A stretch of 11,629 nucleotides of DNA from Spirochaetia bacterium. GTDB lineage: Bacteria > Spirochaetota > Spirochaetia > Treponematales > Breznakiellaceae. Every line of letters starts with the position of its first letter. Position 1 is the first letter of the stretch. This document shows, one piece after another, positions 6,126 to 11,629 of this stretch. A program made the position numbers and the translations under genes. A model generated the notes under the pieces. It was not told the origin of the DNA. It made no database searches and saw only the letters and a program-made list of their open reading frames with translations. The stretch lies in assembly GCA_026002305.1 (NCBI GenBank), contig BOBI01000064.1:1-11629 (forward strand), read 5' to 3'.

Positions 6126-6725
6126 ATGAAAACTTTGGATATGATTGGGCAGCCCTGCCCCATTCCTGTTGTAAACGCAAAGAAAGCGCTTGACGCGCAG
6201 GGTTCCGATGGCGTTGTGGTTATCGTAGACAATTTTGTCGCGGTACAGAATCTTGAAAAAATGGCGAATGGCGAGGGACACGGTTTTTCCTATGTTGAAG
6301 ATGGCGAGTCACGGTGGAAGGTTACCATTGTAAAGGGGGAAGCCTCCCCCTCGCAGAAGGGAACACCCGCAACGCCCTCAACCCCAAAAAAAGGCCCTGT
6401 GGTTTTGATAACTGCGGACAGCATGGGGCGCGGGGCGGAGGAGCTTGGGAAGCTGCTGATTAAAGGGTATATATTTTCGCTTACGCAATTAGAGCCGCCG
6501 CCACAGGCTGTGTTGTTTTTAAACGGCGGGGCGCATCTTACCACAGAGGGGGCAAACACCGTGCCCGATTTAAAAGCGCTTGAACAGAAAGGCACGGTAA
6601 TAGGCACCTGCGGAACCTGCGCCAATTACTATAAATTGACGGAGAAACTCGCCGTCGGCAGCATTGTTGACATGATGAAAATATCAAATACCCTTGCACA
6701 AGCAGACAGCGTAATTACACTTTGA
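6126..6725 (+). CDS. yedF: Selenium metabolism protein YedF (TusA-like plus DsrE-like)
   Basis: This is a 199-aa two-domain protein. Residues 1-72 are a TusA/SirA-like domain with the GQPCPIPV motif. Its Cys11 is the likely persulfide/perselenide carrier. A Ser/Pro/Thr-rich linker (about 72-90) joins a DsrE/DsrF-like domain (91-199) with ADSMGRGAEELGKLLIKGY, FLNGGAHL and the pair Cys162/Cys165 in GTCGTCANYY. The architecture matches the YedF family that co-occurs with selD. Transfer of selenium between the desulfurase and SelD is proposed, not proven. AAGGAG (6115-6120) precedes the ATG by about six bases. The end overlaps the next gene by four bases (TTGA), implying translational coupling. 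Confidence 0.93.
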   Translation: MKTLDMIGQPCPIPVVNAKKALDAQGSDGVVVIVDNFVAVQNLEKMANGEGHGFSYVEDGESRWKVTIVKGEASPSQKGTPATPSTPKKGPVVLITADSMGRGAEELGKLLIKGYIFSLTQLEPPPQAVLFLNGGAHLTTEGANTVPDLKALEQKGTVIGTCGTCANYYKLTEKLAVGSIVDMMKISNTLAQADSVITL

Positions 6726-7891
6726 TCTACGCAAATTATGCCGCCACGACCCACATCTTATCTAATGCGGTAGTGACGGAGCTCCGTGAATATTTAGACG
6801 GCGCGCACCTTAACGCGGGGCGTAATTTTGAAGGTCTGGAAGCGGGCGCCATTGCTCTGCGGGCACGGCGCGCTGTGGGAAAGCTCCTTGGCGTTTCCGC
6901 CGCTCCTGTTGCGGGCGCTGTCGATTCGCTGCGGGTGATATTCACAGGCGGGGCTACGCAGGCGCTTAATATGGCGGTAAACGGCCTCCTCCGGCAGGGC
7001 GACCATGTACTTGCCACAAGTTTGGAGCACAACGCCACGGCCCGCCCGCTCGAACTGCTGCGAAAAAACGGCGTTATAGAACTCGATTGGATTCCGTGCG
7101 CTGCGGACGGGCGGCTTGATCCTGAAATAATCCGCAAACTGATAAAAAAAAACACGCGCCTGCTCGTTATGACCCATGCCTCAAACGTCCTTGGCACAAT
7201 ACTGCCCGTCCGCGAATGTTTCAAGATTGCCCACGAATACGGCGTTCTAACACTACTTGACGCGGCGCAGACGGCGGGGGCGCTGCCTATCACAATGGCC
7301 GGGGACGAATGTGACATTGTCGCGTTTGCCGGTCATAAGGGGCTTGGCGGCCTTGCAGGAACAGGCGGGCTTGCTTTGGGGAAGAACGCCGCCACCCTCA
7401 TGCGGCCTTGGATAAGCGGCGGCACCGGCAGCGTTTCGCACTCCCTTGATATGCCGGAATGTTTGCCGGACAGGTTCGAGCCGGGCACCCAAAATACCAT
7501 CGGCATATTAAGCCTTGCCGCGTCCGTCGAGGAAATTCTGCACGCGGGTGTCGAAAAGATCAGGGAACACGAGCAAGCCCTAACGGCGCGCTTTTTAAAC
7601 GGGTTGCAAACAATAAAAAATATCCGCGTTGCCGGCGCCTTGGATCCGGCCCTTAGTATGCCGGTTGTTTCTGTCGTTAATCACGATCCCGCCGAAGTTT
7701 CGCGGCGCCTTTTTGACGACCACGGCATTATCACCCGCAGCGGCTTACACTGTTCCCCACTGGCACACAAAACCGCCGGAACATTCCCCGCAGGAACAGT
7801 CCGCTTTAGTTTCGGGCGCGGCACCACGGAAGCGGAGATAGATGCAATTGTACAGGCGCTGGAAACAAGTGGGCAGATACCGGCGCCTTGA
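6722..7891 (+). CDS. Class V aminotransferase / cysteine desulfurase family protein
   Basis: This is a 389-aa PLP enzyme of the NifS/SufS-like fold, in the branch often found with selenium genes. It starts at TTG 6722, overlapping the yedF stop. No ribosome binding site is seen, but the start is firm because YANYAATT aligns with the family's N-terminal NAATT. Motifs seen are TGGATQALNM (phosphate binding), SLEHNA with His103 (stacks on PLP), LLDAAQTAGALP with Asp180 and Gln183, and AGHKGLGG with Lys206 (Schiff base). RSGLHCSPLAHK carries the active-site Cys344. It would release S or Se from cysteine or selenocysteine and so could supply the YedF/SelD pathway. Which substrate it prefers cannot be read from sequence. 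It is the last gene of the operon. Confidence 0.93.
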   Translation: MIYANYAATTHILSNAVVTELREYLDGAHLNAGRNFEGLEAGAIALRARRAVGKLLGVSAAPVAGAVDSLRVIFTGGATQALNMAVNGLLRQGDHVLATSLEHNATARPLELLRKNGVIELDWIPCAADGRLDPEIIRKLIKKNTRLLVMTHASNVLGTILPVRECFKIAHEYGVLTLLDAAQTAGALPITMAGDECDIVAFAGHKGLGGLAGTGGLALGKNAATLMRPWISGGTGSVSHSLDMPECLPDRFEPGTQNTIGILSLAASVEEILHAGVEKIREHEQALTARFLNGLQTIKNIRVAGALDPALSMPVVSVVNHDPAEVSRRLFDDHGIITRSGLHCSPLAHKTAGTFPAGTVRFSFGRGTTEAEIDAIVQALETSGQIPAP

Positions 7892-7915
7892 TTTTTCCTT
7901 GGTCTTTGGATCTTT

Positions 7916-7932
7916 GGTGCCAGGCACCTTTT
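7916..7932. repeat. GGTGCCAGGCACC repeat, copy a
   Basis: The perfect palindrome GGTGCC-A-GGCACC is followed by TTTT, 24 bases after the last operon gene. The same palindrome occurs at 8306, 8369 and 9321. With its T-run it may act as a weak terminator here. That is an inference, since the stem can form only about four pairs around a five-base loop. Confidence 0.75.
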
Positions 7933-7939
7933 GAATATA

Positions 7940-8227
7940 TCACTTAATACGCCCGAATAGTCGATCTTCCTGCTCAATTTCGAGTTCTATGTCTTCGCGT
8001 TGCATTTCCATAAAACGATCCATAGTTAGGGTACAGCCAAGCGCTTTAGCGCGGCCCCACAGCGGATTAACCCACTTACCGGCTTCTTTACCCGCAGTTT
8101 GCGGAGCGGGAGTTTCAGTCTCCGGTGTAATTGTAATTTCAACTTTTGCCCTGCCAACGGGGGCAAAAGGCAAGTCAAAAAAGACTCTTCTATCGGCAGG
8201 AATGTCAATTGTTTGGTGTATCGTCAT
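7940..8227 (-). CDS. Antitoxin-like hypothetical protein without a partner toxin
   Basis: This 95-aa frame starts MTIHQTIDIPADRRVFFDLP. The 'TIDQTVDIPADRRL.LDVP' start pattern is one I associate with small treponeme proteins encoded next to PIN-domain toxins; that link is from memory. After a Pro/Thr-rich stretch (about residues 41-51), the C-terminus MDRFMEMQREDIELEIEQED is charged and helical, as in many antitoxin tails that bind a toxin. The frame is open further upstream to 8317, but that part runs through the GGTGCCAGGCACC repeat, so I choose the ATG at 8227. No ribosome binding site is seen. Where a toxin would follow (below 7940) there is only 48 bases of spacer before the operon end, so the partner is absent. 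It may be an orphan or a decayed module. Confidence 0.6.
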   Translation of the reverse strand: MTIHQTIDIPADRRVFFDLPFAPVGRAKVEITITPETETPAPQTAGKEAGKWVNPLWGRAKALGCTLTMDRFMEMQREDIELEIEQEDRLFGRIK

Positions 8228-8305
8228 AATGACAAGAAGTGTAGCACTAAAAAACAAATTTTTTAAAGGGCAATGGTTCATTCTTCCTGTGGAAGCAGAT
8301 TCTAT

Positions 8306-8381
8306 GGTGCCAGGCACCTTTTTTTTAGGTTAACGCCTTTGGCACCTTTTGACTGCACCCACCCATTTGGTGCCAGGCACC
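8306..8381. repeat. GGTGCCAGGCACC repeats, copies b and c
   Basis: Copy b (8306-8318) and copy c (8369-8381) are identical 13-bp palindromes, each followed by TTTT. Copy b continues with a longer shared block, T-run plus TTAGGTTAACGCCT, then GCACCTTTTGACTG. This block recurs at 9321-9377. The remaining 8382-8482 shows no gene or site. Confidence 0.8.
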
Positions 8382-8482
8382 TTTTGAAAGTAATAAATGT
8401 TGTATAGCAAATAGTTGTAGGTGCGCGGTTTACTAACGCTGTAGAAGGAATGATGAAAAGTTAAACATAGCCTGAAGCATGG

Positions 8483-8899
8483 TTATGCGCTTTTTGTTTC
8501 CGGCATAGTCTCACGTCTATATATTTCGGTTAGAGAATCCTGTAGAACCTGTGAAAAATTTATATGCTTCTTCTCTGCAAAGGTATTGAGCCATGCAGGT
8601 ATGGTGAGGTTTTTTCTTACCGCCTTGTTACCGTATCTTTCGGCGTAAACGTCCATATCAAGAACAAGAATACTCACAAATCCGCCTTCGTCGGGGCGCA
8701 CATCGGTAATATTGCTGGCTTGCGGGGCGGGTTTACCGTCCTCAAGCTCTGCAAGCACCCAGCCCGATGCAGCATCGGTGCCCATAAATATAGCTTCTGC
8801 AAGAGTATCACCGCCGCTTACACAGCCGGGTAAATCCGGCACTTCTACTGCATAAGCGCCTTTATCTTCATAAAAAATAGCGGGATAAGTAAGTTTCAT
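8483..8899 (-). CDS. hicB: HicB antitoxin
   Basis: This 138-aa antitoxin is encoded just behind hicA. Residues 1-55 form the HicB-like (RNase H-like fold) domain that blocks the toxin: YPAIFYEDKGAYAVEVPDLP, GCVSGGDTLAEA and the helix after it. Residues about 95-130, KNLTIPAWLNTFAEKKHINF then SQVLQDSL, form a ribbon-helix-helix DNA-binding domain that would repress the pair's own promoter. AGGAGA lies seven bases before the ATG. The gap from the hicA stop is 14 bases, so the two are co-transcribed. Length and both domains are intact, so the antitoxin looks functional. Confidence 0.93.
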   Translation of the reverse strand: MKLTYPAIFYEDKGAYAVEVPDLPGCVSGGDTLAEAIFMGTDAASGWVLAELEDGKPAPQASNITDVRPDEGGFVSILVLDMDVYAERYGNKAVRKNLTIPAWLNTFAEKKHINFSQVLQDSLTEIYRRETMPETKSA

Positions 8900-8913
8900 A
8901 GATTTCTCCTATT

Positions 8914-9261
8914 TTATTGTCCGTGTTTCGGTTTAATACCGCGCAGCTCTGCTGCGATCTTCGGTGTTAAACCAAAACACACGTACAACCGTTTCCTATA
9001 CAACGACAACTTTGCTTTTGTGTCGATAATGAAGATTGGAACAAAGGCAAAGTTGATACTGCGTAGCTCTGCTGCGCAGTAGTTCATTCCTGCTTGTTTC
9101 AAAATTGATTTGATAATTACAGGGGCAATATCTTTTGAATGAAAAGGAATAGTAACCTTGCCCGATTTTGACGAATGAATATACTGATAGTGAGAACCTC
9201 TAACATCTTTCAATGCCCAACCGTCCTTCCGTATTATCCGCTCAATCTCTTGAAACTTCAT
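8914..9261 (-). CDS. hicA: HicA toxin with a 40-residue C-terminal insertion
   Basis: HicA toxins are small double-stranded-RNA-binding-fold mRNA interferases. Residues 1-58 are a complete HicA: MKFQEIERIIRKDGWALKDV, then RGSHYQYIHS with catalytic His24, VTIPFHSKDIAP and SILKQAG. Normal members end soon after this. Here the product is 115 aa because 120 bp (40 codons) are inserted in frame between two copies of a 16-bp repeat (8941-8956 and 9061-9076). The tail after the insertion, AAELRGIKPKHGQ, equals the remnant at 3882-3935. I choose the ATG at 9261 over a TTG at 9297, because the TTG forms part of the -35 box and lies upstream of the domain. Whether the tail alters toxicity cannot be judged. 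Confidence 0.88.
   Translation of the reverse strand: MKFQEIERIIRKDGWALKDVRGSHYQYIHSSKSGKVTIPFHSKDIAPVIIKSILKQAGMNYCAAELRSINFAFVPIFIIDTKAKLSLYRKRLYVCFGLTPKIAAELRGIKPKHGQ
8941..9076. repeat. 120-bp insertion in hicA bounded by 16-bp direct repeats
   Basis: GCGCAGCTCTGCTGCG (8941-8956) and GCGTAGCTCTGCTGCG (9061-9076) are 15/16 identical and exactly 120 bp apart. Each contains a CGCAG/CTGCG palindrome. Between them is a 15-bp stem, CAACTTTGCTTTTGT (9007-9021) with ACAAAGGCAAAGTTG (9041-9055), with one wobble. A second inverted pair straddles the left boundary: CGTGTTTCGGTTTAA (8924 region) with TTAAACCAAAACAC (8969 region). Confidence 0.8.
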
Positions 9262-9267
9262 AATAAC

Positions 9268-9297
9268 ACTATACGCATAATACGCACTGTTTGTCAA
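9268..9297 (-). promoter_or_regulatory. Promoter of hicAB, predicting a leaderless hicA mRNA
   Basis: Read on the minus strand, TTGACA (9297-9292) and TATAGT (9273-9268) are spaced by 18 bases. The ATG of hicA begins only six bases after the -10 box, so transcription would start at or next to the A of the ATG. This fits the absence of any ribosome binding site. It is the likely target for HicB repression. Confidence 0.7.
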
Positions 9298-9320
9298 GCG
9301 TTTTTTCTCTATTGTCTTAT

Positions 9321-9377
9321 GGTGCCAGGCACCTTTTTTTTAGGTAAACGCCTATGTTGCCTGGCGCCTTTTGACTG
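9321..9377. repeat. GGTGCCAGGCACC repeat, copy d (long form)
   Basis: GGTGCCAGGCACC (9321-9333) is followed by a T-run, TTAGGTAAACGCCT, and TGCCTGGCGCCTTTTGACTG. It parallels copy b at 8306 base for base over most of its length, in the same orientation. Copies b and d thus lie on either side of hicAB. Confidence 0.8.
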
Positions 9378-9406
9378 TTGCCGCGAAATTAAAGTTTTAT
9401 TATATT
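9378..9406 (+). promoter_or_regulatory. Sigma-70-type promoter of the second lipoprotein gene
   Basis: TTGCCG (9378-9383) and TATATT (9401-9406) are 17 bases apart, in an AT-rich setting 55 bases before the ATG at 9461. The predicted transcript begins near 9413, immediately at an inverted repeat GTTTCAC (9414-9420) / GTGAAAC (9429-9435). That repeat could cap the mRNA 5' end or be an operator. Confidence 0.6.
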
Positions 9407-9460
9407 TGAAAGAGTTTCACGCCCAAAAGTGAAACATATAATTTCTTAAGGAGAGAAAAT

Positions 9461-11629
9461 ATGAAATTATTTAAATCCGGCAATTTAACCTTTAGCCGCC
9501 GGCACGGGGGGAGGTTAGCCCTTAACCTCCTAACAGTTTTTGCACTAATCATAGGGCTTGCAGCCTGCAACGCCTTAAACCCGGGGGAAGCAACAGATGA
9601 TTCCGGCGATTCCGCTACAGTGCCCGCCTTACCCGGAACAGTTACCATTGACGGCACAAAAGCCGTTGGTCAAAGATTAAAGGCAAATGTATCCGGCCTT
9701 GGAGGCGATGGCGCCATAACATACAAATGGACAAAAAATGGCGATTCCGCATCCATTGGTAAAGCCGCAACCTATACCATTAAACCGGCAGATGATAATT
9801 CAAAAATAAGTGTAACCATAAGCCGCGAAGGTTTCAGGGGCACAAAAAGTGCGACGGTTACCATCGGTATTCCAAATTTTTGGATAGTAGGCGAAACCGG
9901 GCCAACGGACGGAATAATAATCTATGATAATACCGATCATTCCAAAGGGGATGATTGGGACTACATGGAAGCAGCGCCCGAAGATTTAGGGCCCTTTGCA
10001 TGGGCATCGCCGTCTGAAACAACCACCGAATTACAGGGAGGCTTTTCAGAGGAAGCTGGCAGCGGCAGGGAAAACACCCGACTAATACTGGATGTGGCCG
10101 CAGACCCGAATGCCCCGGCAGCAAAAGCCGCTGCAAATTATGAGTATAAGGGGGTTAAGGACTGGTTCCTGCCGAGTATCGACGAGCTTACCTCGCTTTA
10201 TGATAATAAAACCGATATAGACATGGATTTTGCCGATGCCCCCTACTGGTCATCTTCCCAGAATGGTGAATTCGCTTGGTATCAAGACTTTACCGATGGC
10301 AGAATGGATGATGAGGGCAACAAGGACGAGGTATATTATGTCAGGCCTGTGCGGATGTTTGTAAAAACTCCGGTTTCGACACCAACACCAACATCCACAC
10401 CGGAAGCGTCCGCAACGCCGACGGCTTCTGTTACACCGGAAGCGTCCGCAACGCCGACGGTTTCACCGACATCCACACCGGAAGCGTCCGCAACGCCGAC
10501 ACCGTCGGCTACCCCAACACCGCCAATATCCGCAACACCGACTCCAACACCGACGCCGACTCCAACGCCTTCCTTTACAAAAATGCCTGTTATCAACCTT
10601 ACCTCAGGCGATAGGCAGCTTATCGTTAACCTGTCTGACGTAGCGGTTCCCGCGCCGGACAGTTACGACCTCTACTACAGGGCAAAAGCCGATGCCGCCG
10701 CCGCCGAATGGACTCAGGCGGAGCTTATGTCAGGCGGTACAAAAGTAACCGGCGTTAGCTTCCCCTACACCATAAGCGGTCTTACCAACGGCGCCTTATA
10801 CAACGTGATGGTGGTGGCAAAGAAAACAGGCTATAACAACAGTATGTCCAATGTGGTGGAGGTGGCGCCGGTGGCGCCTTCCTTTACAGCCTCGCCTGTT
10901 ATCAGCCTTACCGCCGGAGATAGGCGGCTTACCGTTAACATGACCGCCGCCGCCAGCCCTACGCCGGACAGTTACGACCTCTACTACAGGGCGAAAACCA
11001 CCACCAGCGCAGCCAACTGGACCGCGACGGAGCTTATGTCAGGCGGTACAAAGGTAACCGGCGTTAGCTTCCCCTACACCATAAACGGTCTTACCAACGG
11101 CGCCGCCTACAACGTAGTGGTGGCGGCAAATAAAACGGGCTATGTCGGCATCGCATTATCCAATGCGGCGACGGAGACGACGGCAGCGCCGCCGGCGGCG
11201 GACCCGCTTGACGCTGCGGACTTTGGCGCGGCGGCGGACAGAACGCAAACCGCGCTTGCAGGTTTCGACCTTCAGACCTATCTAAACGGCCTTACCTCGG
11301 GGAACTATGTGGTAAACCTTACAGGCGATCCGGCGGAATTTACAAAAGGCGGCGTTACCCTGCAAACCGGTGTCCATGTTTCCCTGCGGGGAACATGGAC
11401 CATAGCTGTAGACTTTGCCGGTACCATGTTTAAGGTACCGGCCGACACGGAAGTTATAATCCGCGGGCCAACCCTACAGGGAAAGATGGGAGGCAACACA
11501 TCTTTGGTCGATGTCAACGGCGGCAAGCTCGTACTCCACGACGGGATGATTAAGGAACATGGATCCCGTTACGGCGGCGGGGTAAGCATTAGCAACGGTA
11601 CGTTTATCATGAACGGCGGCTCAATAAAA
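9461..11629 (+). CDS. Mosaic surface lipoprotein: Ig-like, DUF1566-like, two Fn3, beta-helix (3' end outside window)
   Basis: The frame is open from ATG 9461 (AAGGAGAG at 9449-9456) to the window edge, 723 codons. The signal peptide ends in a good lipobox, GLAAC, with Cys36. Residues about 58-136 are Ig-like (TVTIDGTKAVGQRLKANV, ITYKWTKNG). Residues about 138-300 form a DUF1566/Lcl-C-like domain: DWFLPSIDELTSLYDN (234-249), YWSSSQNGEFAWYQDFTDG (from 262) and YYVRPVRMF (292-300). A Thr/Pro/Ser/Ala linker (302-370) carries repeated TPEASATPT. Two fibronectin-III-like repeats of 103 aa follow (371-472 and 473-575), sharing DSYDLYYRAK and ELMSGGTKVTGVSFPYTI. Residues about 580-723 begin a beta-helix with VDVNGGKLVLHDGMI and ISNGTFIMNGGSI. 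Adhesion or carbohydrate binding is an inference from these domains. Confidence 0.9.
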   Translation, partial: MKLFKSGNLTFSRRHGGRLALNLLTVFALIIGLAACNALNPGEATDDSGDSATVPALPGTVTIDGTKAVGQRLKANVSGLGGDGAITYKWTKNGDSASIGKAATYTIKPADDNSKISVTISREGFRGTKSATVTIGIPNFWIVGETGPTDGIIIYDNTDHSKGDDWDYMEAAPEDLGPFAWASPSETTTELQGGFSEEAGSGRENTRLILDVAADPNAPAAKAAANYEYKGVKDWFLPSIDELTSLYDNKTDIDMDFADAPYWSSSQNGEFAWYQDFTDGRMDDEGNKDEVYYVRPVRMFVKTPVSTPTPTSTPEASATPTASVTPEASATPTVSPTSTPEASATPTPSATPTPPISATPTPTPTPTPTPSFTKMPVINLTSGDRQLIVNLSDVAVPAPDSYDLYYRAKADAAAAEWTQAELMSGGTKVTGVSFPYTISGLTNGALYNVMVVAKKTGYNNSMSNVVEVAPVAPSFTASPVISLTAGDRRLTVNMTAAASPTPDSYDLYYRAKTTTSAANWTATELMSGGTKVTGVSFPYTINGLTNGAAYNVVVAANKTGYVGIALSNAATETTAAPPAADPLDAADFGAAADRTQTALAGFDLQTYLNGLTSGNYVVNLTGDPAEFTKGGVTLQTGVHVSLRGTWTIAVDFAGTMFKVPADTEVIIRGPTLQGKMGGNTSLVDVNGGKLVLHDGMIKEHGSRYGGGVSISNGTFIMNGGSIK
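10378..10568. repeat. Short-period repeat encoding Thr/Pro-rich linker
   Basis: ACACCGGAAGCGTCCGCAAC occurs three times (near 10397, 10433 and 10478), mixed with ACACCAACACC-type hexamers. It keeps the frame of the surface lipoprotein. Such tracts often change length by slippage, which here would lengthen or shorten the linker in steps of whole codons only if multiples of three are gained or lost. Confidence 0.8.
10568..11185. repeat. Tandem 309-bp duplication encoding two Fn3-like domains
   Basis: CCTTCCTTTACA begins each unit, at 10568 and 10877. The units share long nearly identical tracts, such as the DSYDLYYRA codons and the block from GAGCTTATGTCAGGCGG through CTTACCAACGGCGCC. Third-position identity across these tracts points to a recent duplication or ongoing conversion. 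Confidence 0.85.

Noticed and set aside
6723..6725. yedF TGA as a possible selenocysteine codon
   Set aside because: The frame after it soon stops and reads nothing YedF-like. The protein is already full length and the codon overlaps the next start.
6736..7317. 193-codon minus-strand frame inside the desulfurase gene
   Set aside because: It is Ser/Arg/Ala-rich antisense shadow of a clearly coding, GC-rich gene with all its PLP motifs.
7916..9377. CRISPR array made of GGTGCCAGGCACC repeats
   Set aside because: Spacing is irregular (40 to 940 bp), the repeats are only 13 bp, and no cas gene is present.
10336..10596. Minus-strand frame with Gly-Val repeats
   Set aside because: It is the antisense reading of the Thr/Pro linker repeat of the surface lipoprotein.

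Overview
The window looks like a chromosomal segment of a spirochaete, most likely a termite-gut-type Treponema (Treponema primitia-like). This is inferred from three things: two large repetitive lipoproteins with signal peptides and lipoboxes, AT-rich 'ttgttaatt' spacers between moderately GC-rich genes, and a selenocysteine operon of the kind expected in an acetogen-like anaerobe. The genus is an inference from style and gene content; no rRNA or taxon-specific gene is present.

Layout. Positions 1-2012 hold a structured leader, a 574-aa lipoprotein gene and a strong terminator. Positions 2013-2885 hold no convincing gene but are packed with repeats: an inverted repeat at 2045-2135 and two units of a roughly 320-bp palindromic element. 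A minus-strand Rpn-family PD-(D/E)XK nuclease lies at 2886-3815. Positions 3816-4470 hold a 60-bp remnant of a hicA 3' end, a hairpin terminator and a third, complete copy of the palindromic element. This copy stops about ten bases before the selC promoter.

Positions 4471-7891 are the core: a consensus-like promoter, tRNA-Sec (selC, anticodon TCA), a DUF3343 gene, selD, an unrecognised 28-codon ORF, yedF and a class V aminotransferase/cysteine desulfurase. All are on the plus strand and tightly packed or overlapping, so they probably form one transcript. Together they would mobilise selenium (desulfurase), carry it (YedF and DUF3343 as candidate carriers), activate it to selenophosphate (SelD) and supply the tRNA on which selenocysteine is made. 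selA, selB and any selenoprotein gene are not in the window.

Positions 7892-9440 are an accessory stretch: an orphan antitoxin-like ORF and a hicA-hicB toxin-antitoxin pair on the minus strand, with several copies of a GGTGCCAGGCACC-type repeat around them. The hicA gene carries an in-frame 120-bp insertion bounded by 16-bp direct repeats. The uninterrupted form of the same 3' end survives as the remnant at 3881-3940.

Positions 9461-11629 hold the 5' part (723 codons, running off the end) of a mosaic surface lipoprotein. Its order is lipobox, Ig-like domain, DUF1566-like domain, Thr/Pro-rich linker, two near-identical fibronectin-III-like repeats and the start of a beta-helix region.
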